This document shows positions 19,988 to 30,900 of a stretch of 64,000 nt of DNA, one piece after another (positions within the stretch are counted from its first letter, which is position 1; the number at the start of each line of letters is the position of its first letter). The position numbers and the translations under genes are program-made. Below the pieces are notes generated by a model. It saw only the letters and a list, made by a program, of their open reading frames with translations, made no database searches and was not told the DNA's origin. Origin of the DNA: Dacryopinax spathularia (lineage: Eukaryota > Basidiomycota > Dacrymycetes > Dacrymycetales > Dacrymycetaceae); assembly GCA_037974965.1 (NCBI GenBank), contig JBBPFI010000002.1, positions 2,170,001 through 2,234,000 on the forward strand, in the 5' to 3' direction.

Positions 19988-22900
19988 CTATGCGTCCGCA
20001 GAAGCGGTCGGTGCCGCGGTATCATCATTAGCGACTGCATTGGCAGCCGCGCTGGCAAATGCTTGGCCCTCCGGCATCTCCGTCGTTGGGGAGGATGGCG
20101 TGGACGCTGTCGGAACTCCTTTGGAGCGGCAAGCTGGACAATTGTTCTTTCCTTGTTCGAGCCACCTAGACAGCGATGAGTCAGCGAAGGCCGGTACGGT
20201 GGGAAGGACGATATTTTACCTGTCAACACAAGCCTTGTGGAAACAGTGCCTGCATCCCAGGATCCTTATCTCCCCATCTTCGCCCTCCTCATCCTCATAA
20301 TCACCCAAGCAAATCAAACACCTCTCCGTACAATTACTCGCCACCTTTCCGGCGTCCTCCCACTCCTTCAACTGGGTCACGCGGATGACCTCCAATCCGC
20401 TCTTCTCGATGTCCTCCCGCGTAGCCGTTGGCGGCTTGACTTGCCCAAGCAGTTCTCCGAGGGCCCAGAGGTCGTCGTGGTCCAGCTGACCGGTGAGCAG
20501 ATGGGGAGCAGTGATGATCGGGTGGTTGGGCGGATAATGACCACCAACGACCCAAATGATGTAGCTCCTCGTTCCTTGGCTGTCATCCACAGCAGCAACA
20601 GCATTATTACCTGCAGCCGGCACCTCGCGCTCACGCTCAGCAGGCTGTGGCGCCGGCTGAGCACGCTCACGAGCCCTCTCGGAGCGTTGACCGCGGTTCC
20701 ACAACCTCGCCGCACGCTGCCACATACCCGTGTTGCTCCCGCTTGTCGTATTTGTCCCAGGTGCAGACCCGGCGGAGCCGACAGAGGCGCCATCGTCCCG
20801 CTCGCGGCTGTTCCACCTCTCCAGCGCTGTGCCGGGGCTTGTGGGTGTAAGCAACGGCGTGTGTCGCTCTTCCACTGGTGACCCAGGTGCACTGGGTGCT
20901 TCGGCGAAGTCGAACAGCGCAGGCGCAGGATTACCGGGAGTGACGCTCCGCAGCCCTACAAGAATAACAGGGATGACGGTATCGTCTTCCTGCTGACGAG
21001 CACGGCGCTCCGGCGTCCTAGGGGGGGTGCGCGGCTCTTCTCCAGAGGCGGACGAGGAAGCTCCAGCTTCCCCGCTAGACCCGGAGGGACGAGCGGCGTC
21101 CGCTTGCTGCTGTTCGGACGGTACACTCCTCGCAGGGAAGCGATACATCCTCCACCAGTTCAACCGCTCGCCGTCGTTCTCCGTTCCGCCTTGTGTGGTT
21201 CCACCGTTAGAACTGGTGAAGACCATGCCCGTCCTTCCCTGCGGAGCAGGAGGAGCACGCTGGACCTGGCCAGCTCGAGCAGCTTCTGCCGTATTCGACT
21301 CAGCGGGAGTGGAGGAAGATGGAGGCGGCACATCAGCAGCATCAGCCGCCAACGCACTTGCGCCCTCCGGCTCTCCCGCTGCTCTCTCGGTCCCTTCGGC
21401 GCCCGCAACCCGCTCCTGCTCACCCTCAGAAGTTTCGCGTTCCTCACTCCTTCCCACCAACAAAGCACGCAGATCGACCTGCAGCTCCCATAAGAACCGC
21501 TCAAACGTCCCTTCCTCCGGCGGGTCAGGCTGCCGGCTTGCGGTCCATGCTGGCAGAGCTGCAAGGGCGCTGGGGAATTCCTGCTGTTGCTGCTGAGTCC
21601 CGTGGGGATGATGGTGTGGCTGATGTCTTGCCCTTGGCAGTGATCGGGTGGGGCTAGAGGGCAGAGGGGTAGGTCGGTGAGAGGCAGCAGCGGCTAGGGC
21701 GTCCATCAGGATTTCACGGGCGCGTTGACCGGGCGCGGCTGGCCCCACTGTAGAGGTAGAGCGGGGCGATTCGGGCTCGCTCCTGCTTCCTTCCCTTCCT
21801 AGTGTCGAGTTTGTAGGGGAGGCAGAAGGGAAGCGAGAGCGGAGGGACCGCTCAAGGTCGGCGATCCGGCGCTCGGCTTCTTCTAGTCCTCGGCGGGCTG
21901 CTTCTCCTGCTCCGGCAGCTTGAAGGAGCCGACGAGTAAGCTCGCTCGCCAGGTCTTCACGGAGTGTATCTGCCGAGCGTGGCCGCTCTTCACGGTCCTC
22001 CCTCGTCTCCGCAAGTCTGGACGTGGCCCCTTCAACAGCAGTCTCACTTGCGGTGGCACTTTCGCCAGTTTGAGCAGACTCTTCTGGCGCAGCGACATTC
22101 ACACCTGCCCTAGCAGCAACCCCATTCATCTGCTCTGCAATCACCCTCATCTGGTCATTGAGCGCCTGCAGTTCCTGCGCCAGCGTCGCATGTTGCGAGG
22201 ATAAGATGGAGGCTTGTTGCGCTAGGGTAGAGGCAGGGGATTCGACACTCGTGTCTGCTTCTTCTTCTTCTTCCTGGACATTCGAGGTAGCTTGGGCAGG
22301 AGTCGAGTCGGCTTGTACGGCGATGCCGGAGGATGTGGATTCCGGTTGATCTTGCGCGTTCGAAGCAGCCGTAGAGTCGTGCACCGTGCTTGTGCTGCTG
22401 GACATTTCCGTTGCTGACTGGCCAGGAGGCAAAGAAGCAGAAGCAGCACTCCTCTGCAACCTCTCCCTCAACGTATCCAACATAGTCCGCAACGTCTGCG
22501 TCGAGCTCGCCGTCCCACCATTCCCATTCCCACTCCCACTCCCACTCCCACTTCCAACCCCGCTTCCGCGTCCATTTCCAGCCCCAGCCCCACCGTTCCT
22601 AGCTGCTTGATACTCTGCCATGCTCGGCATGGTCGGGCTGGACGAAGGCGAGAACATCCCTCCCCTTCCTCGGCCGGTAGGGGTCGCCATCGGAGCAGTG
22701 GGAACTGCATTCGTACTGCCTCCTGAACCAGGGCTCGTGGGGTTGCCAGCTCCGCCAGGTACCAGGGAAGCAGCCGTAGCAGCCGTCGCGACACTAAATC
22801 ACGATTCCCGTCAGTAAGGGTGCATATATGCGGCAAAAAGGCGGGGGTAGGCGTACCTGAGAAGGGTGCTAAGCATATTAGCCTGTTCTTCCAAGCTCGG

Positions 22901-24214
22901 CGTAGGACTCGGCGCTCTCCTCGTCCCTTCCCTGCCTCCAGCTATGGTAAGACCTTGTCGCCTAGCTTGCCGGTCCCCGTCTGATGTACGCGCCTGCGCC
23001 TCTCCTTCTTCTGCCACACCTGCCAAATGGCCGTGCTCCCCGGACCCGGGGGCGGAGGTCCGCTCACGCGGGTGGGAGTGGGAGTGTGCACTGGTTTGGA
23101 CGAGACCTTGGACGATCATCGTTGTTCCTGTTGGAATTGGAGGAAGGATGGGGAGTTGGACTGGTAAGCCAGGGGCAGGGGAAGGAGGCGAGTTGGTTGT
23201 GGGCGTCTCTGCTGGCAGTGGCAGCGGCGCTGGAGCAGGAGCAGGCGGGAGAGGGTCGGTCGCCAGCGGTGCTAACAGTGGAGGAGCTAAGACTGGAGGG
23301 GCGGGGATAGGCGCCGGAGCTGGGAGAGACGAGCCCAGAGCTTGGCGAATTAGAGCGGATGCACGAGCACGTTCTTCTGCCAGCGGCTCGCTGATGGCGG
23401 GCTCGGGCGTCTCGTGCAGCGAGCGGAGGGACGGTGCTTGATGGTGCCTCAGCGACGGTGGCTGCGAATGCGAGATCTCCGAGGTGACGGTCGGTGCATG
23501 CAGTTCGGACGGCGCAGGGGTAGGCAACTGGGAGAGAGAGGAAAGTGTATGCGCCAATAGGGACGTGAGCGGATCAGCAGAATCTTGCGTGCTGATTTCC
23601 CTCTGCGTGGATGTATGCTCTCGGTCTTGAGCGCGGGATGAGGATGCATCGTCGGCGCTCATTGCGTTGGCAAGAGCGGATCGTGCAGCGCTGACTTCGA
23701 TTACACGGTCGCCTTCCTCCTCATGCTGTCCGTCTTCGTGTAGTTCCTCGACTCCTTCTCCATCTGCCTCCTCTTCAACGTCGATCCTCTCTCCACTACC
23801 TACACTGACTGCGCTGCCAGGAGTGGCGACACCCGTGCCCATCAGTCCCAGTACGCTCCTCGTCCGCGCCCTCTTCCTCCTGGATCTGAAGACATCTCCT
23901 AGCTTCCGTTTCCTCCGCCCTTCTCCATCTCCACCTTGCGCCGGTAAGGCAGAAGCGGAGCTTGGAGTACTCGGACTAGAAGGTCTCGGCGACGGACTGA
24001 GTGACGGCGACGGATAAGGCGACGATTGACGCCGCAACGAAGAGAAGATGGACGACCTCGGCCTTCGACGTTGGGTATTCGTGCTACCAGAGGCAGATGC
24101 GTTCGTACTGGTGCTAGCACTGGTTGAGGCTTGTGCTGTGTTGAGCGTTGGACGGGAAGGAGTAGGTAGGTTGGGCGTGACGGGCGATACGGGTGTGGAA
24201 TGATGCTGTCCCAT
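19988..24214 (-). CDS. Large RING-H2 E3 ubiquitin ligase with a disordered N-terminus
   Basis: Three exons (24214-22857, 22793-20220, 20165-19988) give 1,369 residues. It starts MGQHHSTP, a good N-myristoylation context. Residues 1 to about 1,130 are low-complexity Ser/Pro/Ala/Glu-rich, with a Gly-Ser repeat and a stretch of heptads (LQALNDQMRVIAEQM). Near the end is a short conserved region (SYIIWVVGGHYPPNHPI, LLTGQLDHDDLWALGELLG), then a C3H2C3 RING: CTERCLICLGDYEDEEGEDG, ILGCRHCFHKACVDRWLEQG and NNCPACRS, the last part from exon 3. RING-H2 domains recruit E2 enzymes for ubiquitin transfer. The region ahead of the RING resembles fungal RING-finger proteins with a conserved block before the zinc site, but no substrate can be named. 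Confidence 0.85.
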
Positions 24215-25661
24215 CTTTCACCCGCTTAATGGGTTGGGTTAATGGATGAATCGATGTGCTGTTCTTGATACACTTGAAGATGAATGTAAGGTTGGAGGTT
24301 GGCTGTGGGTGACGGAGAGAGGCGGATTGCTGTTGATCGGTGCGATCGATGACGCCCTAAGCGCGCTTTATAGCGTCTGTTCGAGCTGATAGCGTGCGTA
24401 GGTGGATACAGTATCGCGTACAGTAACCCAGACTTCCAGGCCAAGCCAACGCAGGCCAGCAGTCAATCGATACTCTTGTTCCTTCGCGAAGCGGATGAAA
24501 GTGCGGCGATAGACTATGTTGAGGTTGTACGAGGTTGGGTTGATTCGAGTGAGGTGTGAGGGTGGTGTGCTGTGCGAGAGCGGCGAGCAACCCTTGTCAG
24601 TCAGTCAGCCGAGGCGTGCTGAGGTGGGTTGACGCAACCGCGCGCAACCGAAGGGTCCGGGCCGATCGTCGTCTTGTCCGTTGGCTACGTCGATGTCTCT
24701 GCCGTCTCGCGATAATCTCGAATGCAGGAGGACGAGCTCGACCTCGAAGTTGTTGTAATACTCGTCAGTTCAGAGGGCTTACGTTGCAAGCGCTAGATGT
24801 TAGGTCCAGAAGAGAGTATGAGAGTGAGTGATGCCAGCAGGCAGCCGGCAGGCGCCTTCGTATCCGTTGACGCGGGGAAGTCCGGACCTCACTGCCCAAA
24901 CTTGACAGCAGATAGGGGCACAAGCGTCCCTTCCACCCGTCCAGTCAGTCAGTAGTGCAGTACACGTAAGAGCCACCTGCAGCGTGCCACATACGCACAA
25001 CGCGCCCTACGGGTGCCTCTCGATGGTTATGTACTATTACTGAACTTGTTTGATCGTGCGGGGCACTGCCTCCCTATCATTAAGCAGAGGGCGGGAAAAG
25101 GCGAGGCGATGACGCCTTTTCTCTCCCTTTCCCCGGGCTTGCCTGGTTATCCGGAGAGTTGCCTGGCGTTTCTTTGCTTGATGGAGTAGTTGCTTGCCCT
25201 TCGTTTCCCTTTCTTGCCTTGCCTTGCCCCTCTGAAAACCGGATACCAGAGCTCCGGGTTCAGCCGGGGGAAAGCCGCGCGGGTTCTACCACGCTTCCGC
25301 CTTTCTGGTTGAGCGCTTGCGGGAAAAGTAGTACTTGAAGAATCTCTAGCCTGGCCCATCATAATGGAGCTGTGCAATCTGTTCTATTTCTGACAGTGTG
25401 CAAATCCGACAACTGCAAACCCGCGACCAGGGAGACGTAAATACACTGGCAATTCCGGCCACTTTCGTGGTTATTCCTGATAGACGCCGCCGAGGGAAAC
25501 ACCGAGCGAGAGATTCCAAATATTCAATTACGTAAAACACAATCTACATCCCAAAAAGCGCTGAAGGGAAGAAAAAAAGTGTCCAATCCCACGCCCAATT
25601 CCTATCCTACACCCAAGCCCATCTGACCCCACCCACACTCAACACCACCAAAGTCGACAGC
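24215..25661. other. 1.45-kb intergenic region
   Basis: Holds the 5' leader of the RING gene and the 3' UTR of the membrane-protein gene. No conserved ORF or RNA gene was recognised. GC-rich Pro/Ala-coding shadow frames are present near the ends. Confidence 0.55.
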
Positions 25662-27242
25662 TCACCAAATCCTCACCAGCCTCCCCAAAGACCACCCCCA
25701 GACCGCCAGCCCACCCGGCAGCAACGCTCCAAACAGCAACACATCCTGCAGCAACCGCTTCGTTTCCCTCCGTTGCTGCATACTTCTCTCCTTTTTGAGC
25801 AGGAGAGCGTCGTGTGCGCTGTCCAGGGGTGCTGAGGTCGGGAATAGGATCGCGAGTGGTGCACGGAGGTGATGTAGCGTTAGGTGGACCAGAGCGGGGA
25901 GGACGTAGCCGTGGTATAGGAGTAGGGAGAGGGTGAGGTCCCATATCGTCCCTCCTACGCCCCAGCTCTCCGGCAGGGAAGAGAGCGCAGTGAAGAGTGC
26001 CCAGAGGATGACGGCGGGTTTTATCCCGGGGGCGCGGGGCCGGACGACGGAGCGCGCTATGCGGATGGTGGAGAGGAAGAGGAGGAGGGTGGAGAAGATT
26101 ATTACGGGGAGGGAGGCGGTGGAGGGGTAGGTTGAAGGGAGGATTATGAGAGGGAGAACGAGGATAGGGCCGAGGACAGCAGAGAGGGCTGGGATGATGG
26201 GGCGGATGGCGGGGAATGATGGTGGGGCGAGCGCGACGGGGAGTACAAGGAGCGTAGCTAAGTGCGCGATGAGATGAGGACGACAACTTTATGGTAGAAA
26301 GCTTACCCATGGATTGGAAGAACGTATTGACCGTTAACGCCGCTCGCGGTTGGTGGAAGACAGTCGATAGCGTCGGCGTACTTGATGGCTCTGAGGATGC
26401 AGCCACACCCTCCGATCGCGACCCGAACAGCGATACAAGCGAGCTGATGAGATAGGCGATGTATATCGCGACATGGAGAAGAGAGAGATATCGAAGCGGT
26501 TGTGATATGCACACGATAGGCAAGAGCTGGTCAACTGTTAGACCATGAATGGCACGGGATATATGCTGTATGCTTACGAGGAACGCAAATCCGAGCCCTA
26601 GTAATGGACCAACGGCAGAGGAGTTCAGATGCGGGGATATGCGCGGCACCAGTAGTTGCACCGCGGCTGCAGAAAATGAGCGCCCATTCTCTCCCAACAC
26701 TCAAAACATTGCTCACATCGGACATACACCACGCATAACCCCACACCAGTCGACAACATCCCCGCCCTCACAAGCCCGGTAACAAGCTTCTTCCATTTCT
26801 CCCTCCTCACCCCTCTCCCACTACCCACAATCGCCTCCGCTACCCTCTCCTCCACACTATCCCGCCTCACGTACCTCCCCGCTCCGCGCCATATACTCTG
26901 CACGCCCGCCGCGATCGCCACTGCCAGCAGGAGAAACACTGCTCCCAGCACAATAGGCATTGACTCGAGCGAATGAGGTAGCAGAAGAGCGCCTAATGAT
27001 AGGCTTGGAGCGAGCATAGCGGGGACACAGAGCCATGCTGGTAGTTGTTGTGCTTGTGGGTGCTCTTTTTGAGGTTCGGAGGCGTTGTCGTGTGCCTCTA
27101 GCTCGGAAGGGGAGACGAGGTCATAGCTATCTTCAGGTCCGAAGGAGAAGGAGTCGTCCTGGGGTGAGGAAGGTGATGAAGGCGGGTAGAGGGTGAGGGA
27201 CGCTGTTGAGGCGTTGGGAGTACCAGTAGGGAGAGCAGCCAT
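25662..27242 (-). CDS. Polytopic membrane protein, possible transporter
   Basis: Four exons starting MAALPTGTPNAS at 27242. A hydrophilic Ser/Asp-rich N-terminus (SFGPEDSYDLVSPSELE) precedes the first membrane pair (AWLCVPAMLAPSLSLGALLL; VLGAVFLLLAVAIAAGV). Later segments are AGMLSTGVGLCVVY, VGPLLGLGFAFL, YLSLLHVAIYIAYLISSLVS, ATLLVLPVALAP, LSAVLGPILVLPLIIL, LPVIIFSTLLLFLSTI, WDLTLSLLLYHGYVLPALV and LLFGALLPGGLAVWGW, ending GRLVRIW. That is about ten helices in roughly 470 residues, with a basic stretch KKERSMQQRRETKR before the last helix. The overall plan recalls amino-acid permease-like transporters, but no diagnostic motif is clear, so only the membrane topology is claimed. Confidence 0.68.
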
Positions 27243-27522
27243 GGTCGTCCTTATCCACCTGGGAATATGCTCAACAGCGAGCAAGCGCAGTAATGGTCGT
27301 CGAGGTCAGTAAATCAGCCAGCGTCCAGAGTGGAGGACCACGAAGAACCAGAGTAATGAAGACAAGGCTTGCAGCAGACAGCTGCGGGAAACGCGGAGAT
27401 GAGCCTCGCAATGAGCGAAATGGCGAGGCACCGTTCATTCCCCCAGCCAGAGAAGGAGGCTGTTCCTGGGCAACGTAGTTGACCAGGTTCTTTGCAAGGA
27501 GGGAACTGTTTACCCTTTTGGG

Positions 27523-27560
27523 ACGGCGTCACGCGCGCGCGTTAAATGGCGTGACGCCGT
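27523..27560. repeat. Perfect 12-bp inverted repeat upstream of the Rep-helicase
   Basis: ACGGCGTCACGC at 27523-27534 and its exact complement GCGTGACGCCGT at 27549-27560, with a 14-base loop. It can form a strong hairpin or cruciform 351 bases before the Rep-helicase ATG. It may be a terminal structure of the element, a Rep recognition site, or a binding site in its promoter. Confidence 0.6.
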
Positions 27561-27910
27561 TTTCTTCCGCTTCTTCTCATCTTCGACGACCCTTGCTCGT
27601 TCGTCACCTTCCTCTGGCTGCATCTATTGTGCGTTCTATCCAACCCTGTCCAGCCTTTCTGTCTGACATCGATATCGATATCTATCGCTACTGCTGTCTT
27701 AGTGTTTCTTGCGCAAGCCGTTATGCTCCCTCTGTCCCGCCTTCCCAGCCACCATCGTTGCCGGCTCCTTAATGTGTCTTCTTTCCTTTTCACCATCCGT
27801 TATGCTTCGCTTGTTGCGAGAAGATGGCTTGCTTGCGCAGGATTCGGTCTCCCATTTAAAGCAAGAATGGGGAACGGCGTGCGTATACCTGATCGACTCC
27901 CTCCTCTACT

Positions 27911-30900
27911 ATGGAGGCCCGGTTTATCGAGTTCGGCCGGATCCAAATTGGAGAAGAGACGCATCCAACTTCAGTATTGAATCTGCGTTTTGCGTTTTCT
28001 GCTGTCAGGAGAGTCGATGAACCTCTTGCTTCCCTGTTAGCGGATGGAGCTATTGTACTGCTTGCATCGTGGACGGTCATCTCTCAAACATACGGCCATT
28101 TTACGTTGGGCGACTTGCGCAAGATCGTTCGCCATCTTCGTTCTTCCGTCGATTGTCGCTCCAGCAGGGAAGACATTTTGCAAGCCTTGCATGGAAACCG
28201 GTTTCCTCCGGAAGGTTGTCGATGGATATTCGAACCCAGGAAATCGCGCGTTCGTGGGGGCTTCGGTGTTCGCCCTTCTTTCGTGGTTGGTGCTTCGTCT
28301 CCACCAGGGATGCATCACGATGTATTTCTTGCGCAAGAAGAAGAGATGGATGAAACTGTGTTCTCCCCTATCCACCTTCCCATGCCACCGGATGGCAGTA
28401 GTTTTCCGCCGCCTATCGACGAAGATCTCGTGTACAAGATTATCTTGGAGTATCAGGATGCAATTCAGGAGGACAATCTGCGGCCTGGTGTATGCGGCTG
28501 CTGTGGAGAAAGCTTTCGTGAAGTCGATTTGCGCAAGACTCCGGTGGACGAGGTCGACTTCGAGTTGCTTCAGAACGAATATGTTCCCCGTGATTTGGCG
28601 CCGCTCAGTTATGATTTCGAAGCTTACAATCAAGCGTTTTTGCATGCGTCTGGACTCAGTCATCCTATGGAGTACGGTGGCCATATCGACTTGTGTACGA
28701 CATGCTTTCGGAGCCTTGTGCAGGACGAAATGCCATTGTTGGCAATCGCGAATGGTTTTTATTATGCTCATGAGCGATTACCGTGCAATGTGGCATCCGC
28801 CTTTGCCGAAGCAACCTTCATTGATCGTCGGCTGGTGTCTCGCTGTACGGCTTCCAAAATTTGTTTTCGATATCTCGATAATCCGGAGAGTCGTCTTCAC
28901 CGGAACACGTACGATGGCATGCAGCGATATTCCAAGGGCAACGTCATCGTGTTTCCTCAAGAGGTGGCCGTTCTGAATAATATTTTGCCACCACCTCTGG
29001 ATGATGTGAAGGAATCGTTCGTGGCAGTTTTTGCCGGAAGAGAAGAAGTCACCCCAGACGAACTGCGAAGGATTGGCCCGGTCAAGGCAAATGCACGTGT
29101 TGTGCGTACCTTGCTGGATTTCCTGCTCAAGAACAACAAGGCGTACACGTGCTCTACAGTGGATTTTCCTTGTGGTGCTGTATTTTCCGAAACAAATTTT
29201 GCGGAGTTGTTTCCTCCGACTTGCGCAAGGAACACCGACCCCGACGTCCTCTTCCCTTGTATACAACTGGGACACTCGGCGCGAGAGGGCGAAATTGCTG
29301 TGGAGTCTGACGTTTCCGGGAGGAGTGCGTTTGATGACTCGATCATAAACGACGGGGAATTTCTCCTCGAGGCATCCGGCTTTTCAGCAACAAATCCTTC
29401 TGCCGCTTCGTATCAGGCAATGAAAGCGGATGCTCTTGCGCATGTCCTTGACCAACGAGCATCCTTCCTTATTTCTCGCCCCGGTAACCGCGCGGTGCAT
29501 GATATCAAGAACGAGTTTACGCTAACATGGATGTTTCCGCACCTGGATCCTTATGGCCTCGGGGGGTTTGACGACCCTCGACGTGTACGACGTGTTTCAA
29601 TGTCTCAACAATTAACCCATCTCTTGCGCATGGCCGATCGACGGTTTCAGGAAGATCCGACCTTCCCTTTTGTCTTCCACAGCATTCTGCAGAAGCGCGA
29701 GTCCATCCGTCAAGTGCAGTTCCGCGTACCAGAAGGCCGTCATCAAGCAATCGTGGAACGCCTTCAGAACCTCAATCCTGAAGTTTTCACCCGGCTCGCA
29801 GGCCGTTTACAAAAAGACCAATGGAGTCGGGCTAATAATGCCGACGAAGAACTTGCATTACGCGTCTTGCGCAGGGTCGACATGTTGCGCCGAGACGTTC
29901 CCGGAAGTGATGCTTATAAACGAGTCAAGCGCAGCAATATGCGATCCCTGGTCTATCGACAAGGATCTTTTGCACTCTTCATCACTATAACGCTTTGTGA
30001 CGTGGACGGCTTTTTATGCCAACTGGCTATCAATGGTTTCAAAGATGTCGAGGACTTGCGCAAGGGTCAGACAAGGCAATCTCGGTTCAGTCGAGCCATC
30101 AAAGTTGCTCATAGTCCAGCGAAAGCTGCCGAGGTTTTCCATGAAACCATGTTACGGTTTCGCGACATCATTCTGTGCTATGGAAAAGGTCCGGGGCTGT
30201 TTGGAACCTGCACCACATGGTTTGGGATGGTAGAGGCGCAGGGGCGAGGGACTCTCCATTGCCACGTGCTTGTATGGCTCGAAGGTAATCCTTCGCCAGA
30301 GGCCTTGCGCAAGAAATTATCAGAGTCCGCTGAGTTCAAGGCACGGATGTTTGAATGGCTCGAGCATATCATCAAGACTGAGCTGCCATCTGATCACGAA
30401 GTGGTTCCAGAACCCGACGGTCCTCTTCCCATGCCCCGACTTGGGAAAGATGAGATCGACCCGCGTACAAAACCGGCTCCAGATATTCGGTCATGTGGTG
30501 CCGAATGGAAGAAAACATATCAATCTCATGTTGAAGACCTCGTCAAAGTTAACAACTGGCACGAGCACCGTGCAACTTGCTTCATACACTTGCGCAAGGG
30601 CGAAGAGAAAAACGATGCTAACTGTCGGATGCGAATCGATGGAACAACGCGCGCCAAAACCGCTATTGATCCTGAAACCGGCTCGATCCTCTTGCGCAGG
30701 CTTCACCCGCGAATCAATGAATATAACGATACTATGATGTTCTTGCTGCAAGGGAACATGGATATCCAGTATGTCGGTTCAGGTGAAGCAGCAAAGGCTG
30801 CCTTATACTATATAACGGACTATATCACGAAGCCTTCCCTCAAGATGCATGCGGCACTCAGCGCGCTAATGTCCGCTTTGCAAAAGAATCGAGAAAAATA

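Noticed and set aside
22490-22600. CCCACT/GGGAGTG-type tandem repeats
   Set aside because: They encode the Gly-Ser repeat in the disordered region of the RING protein; ordinary low complexity.
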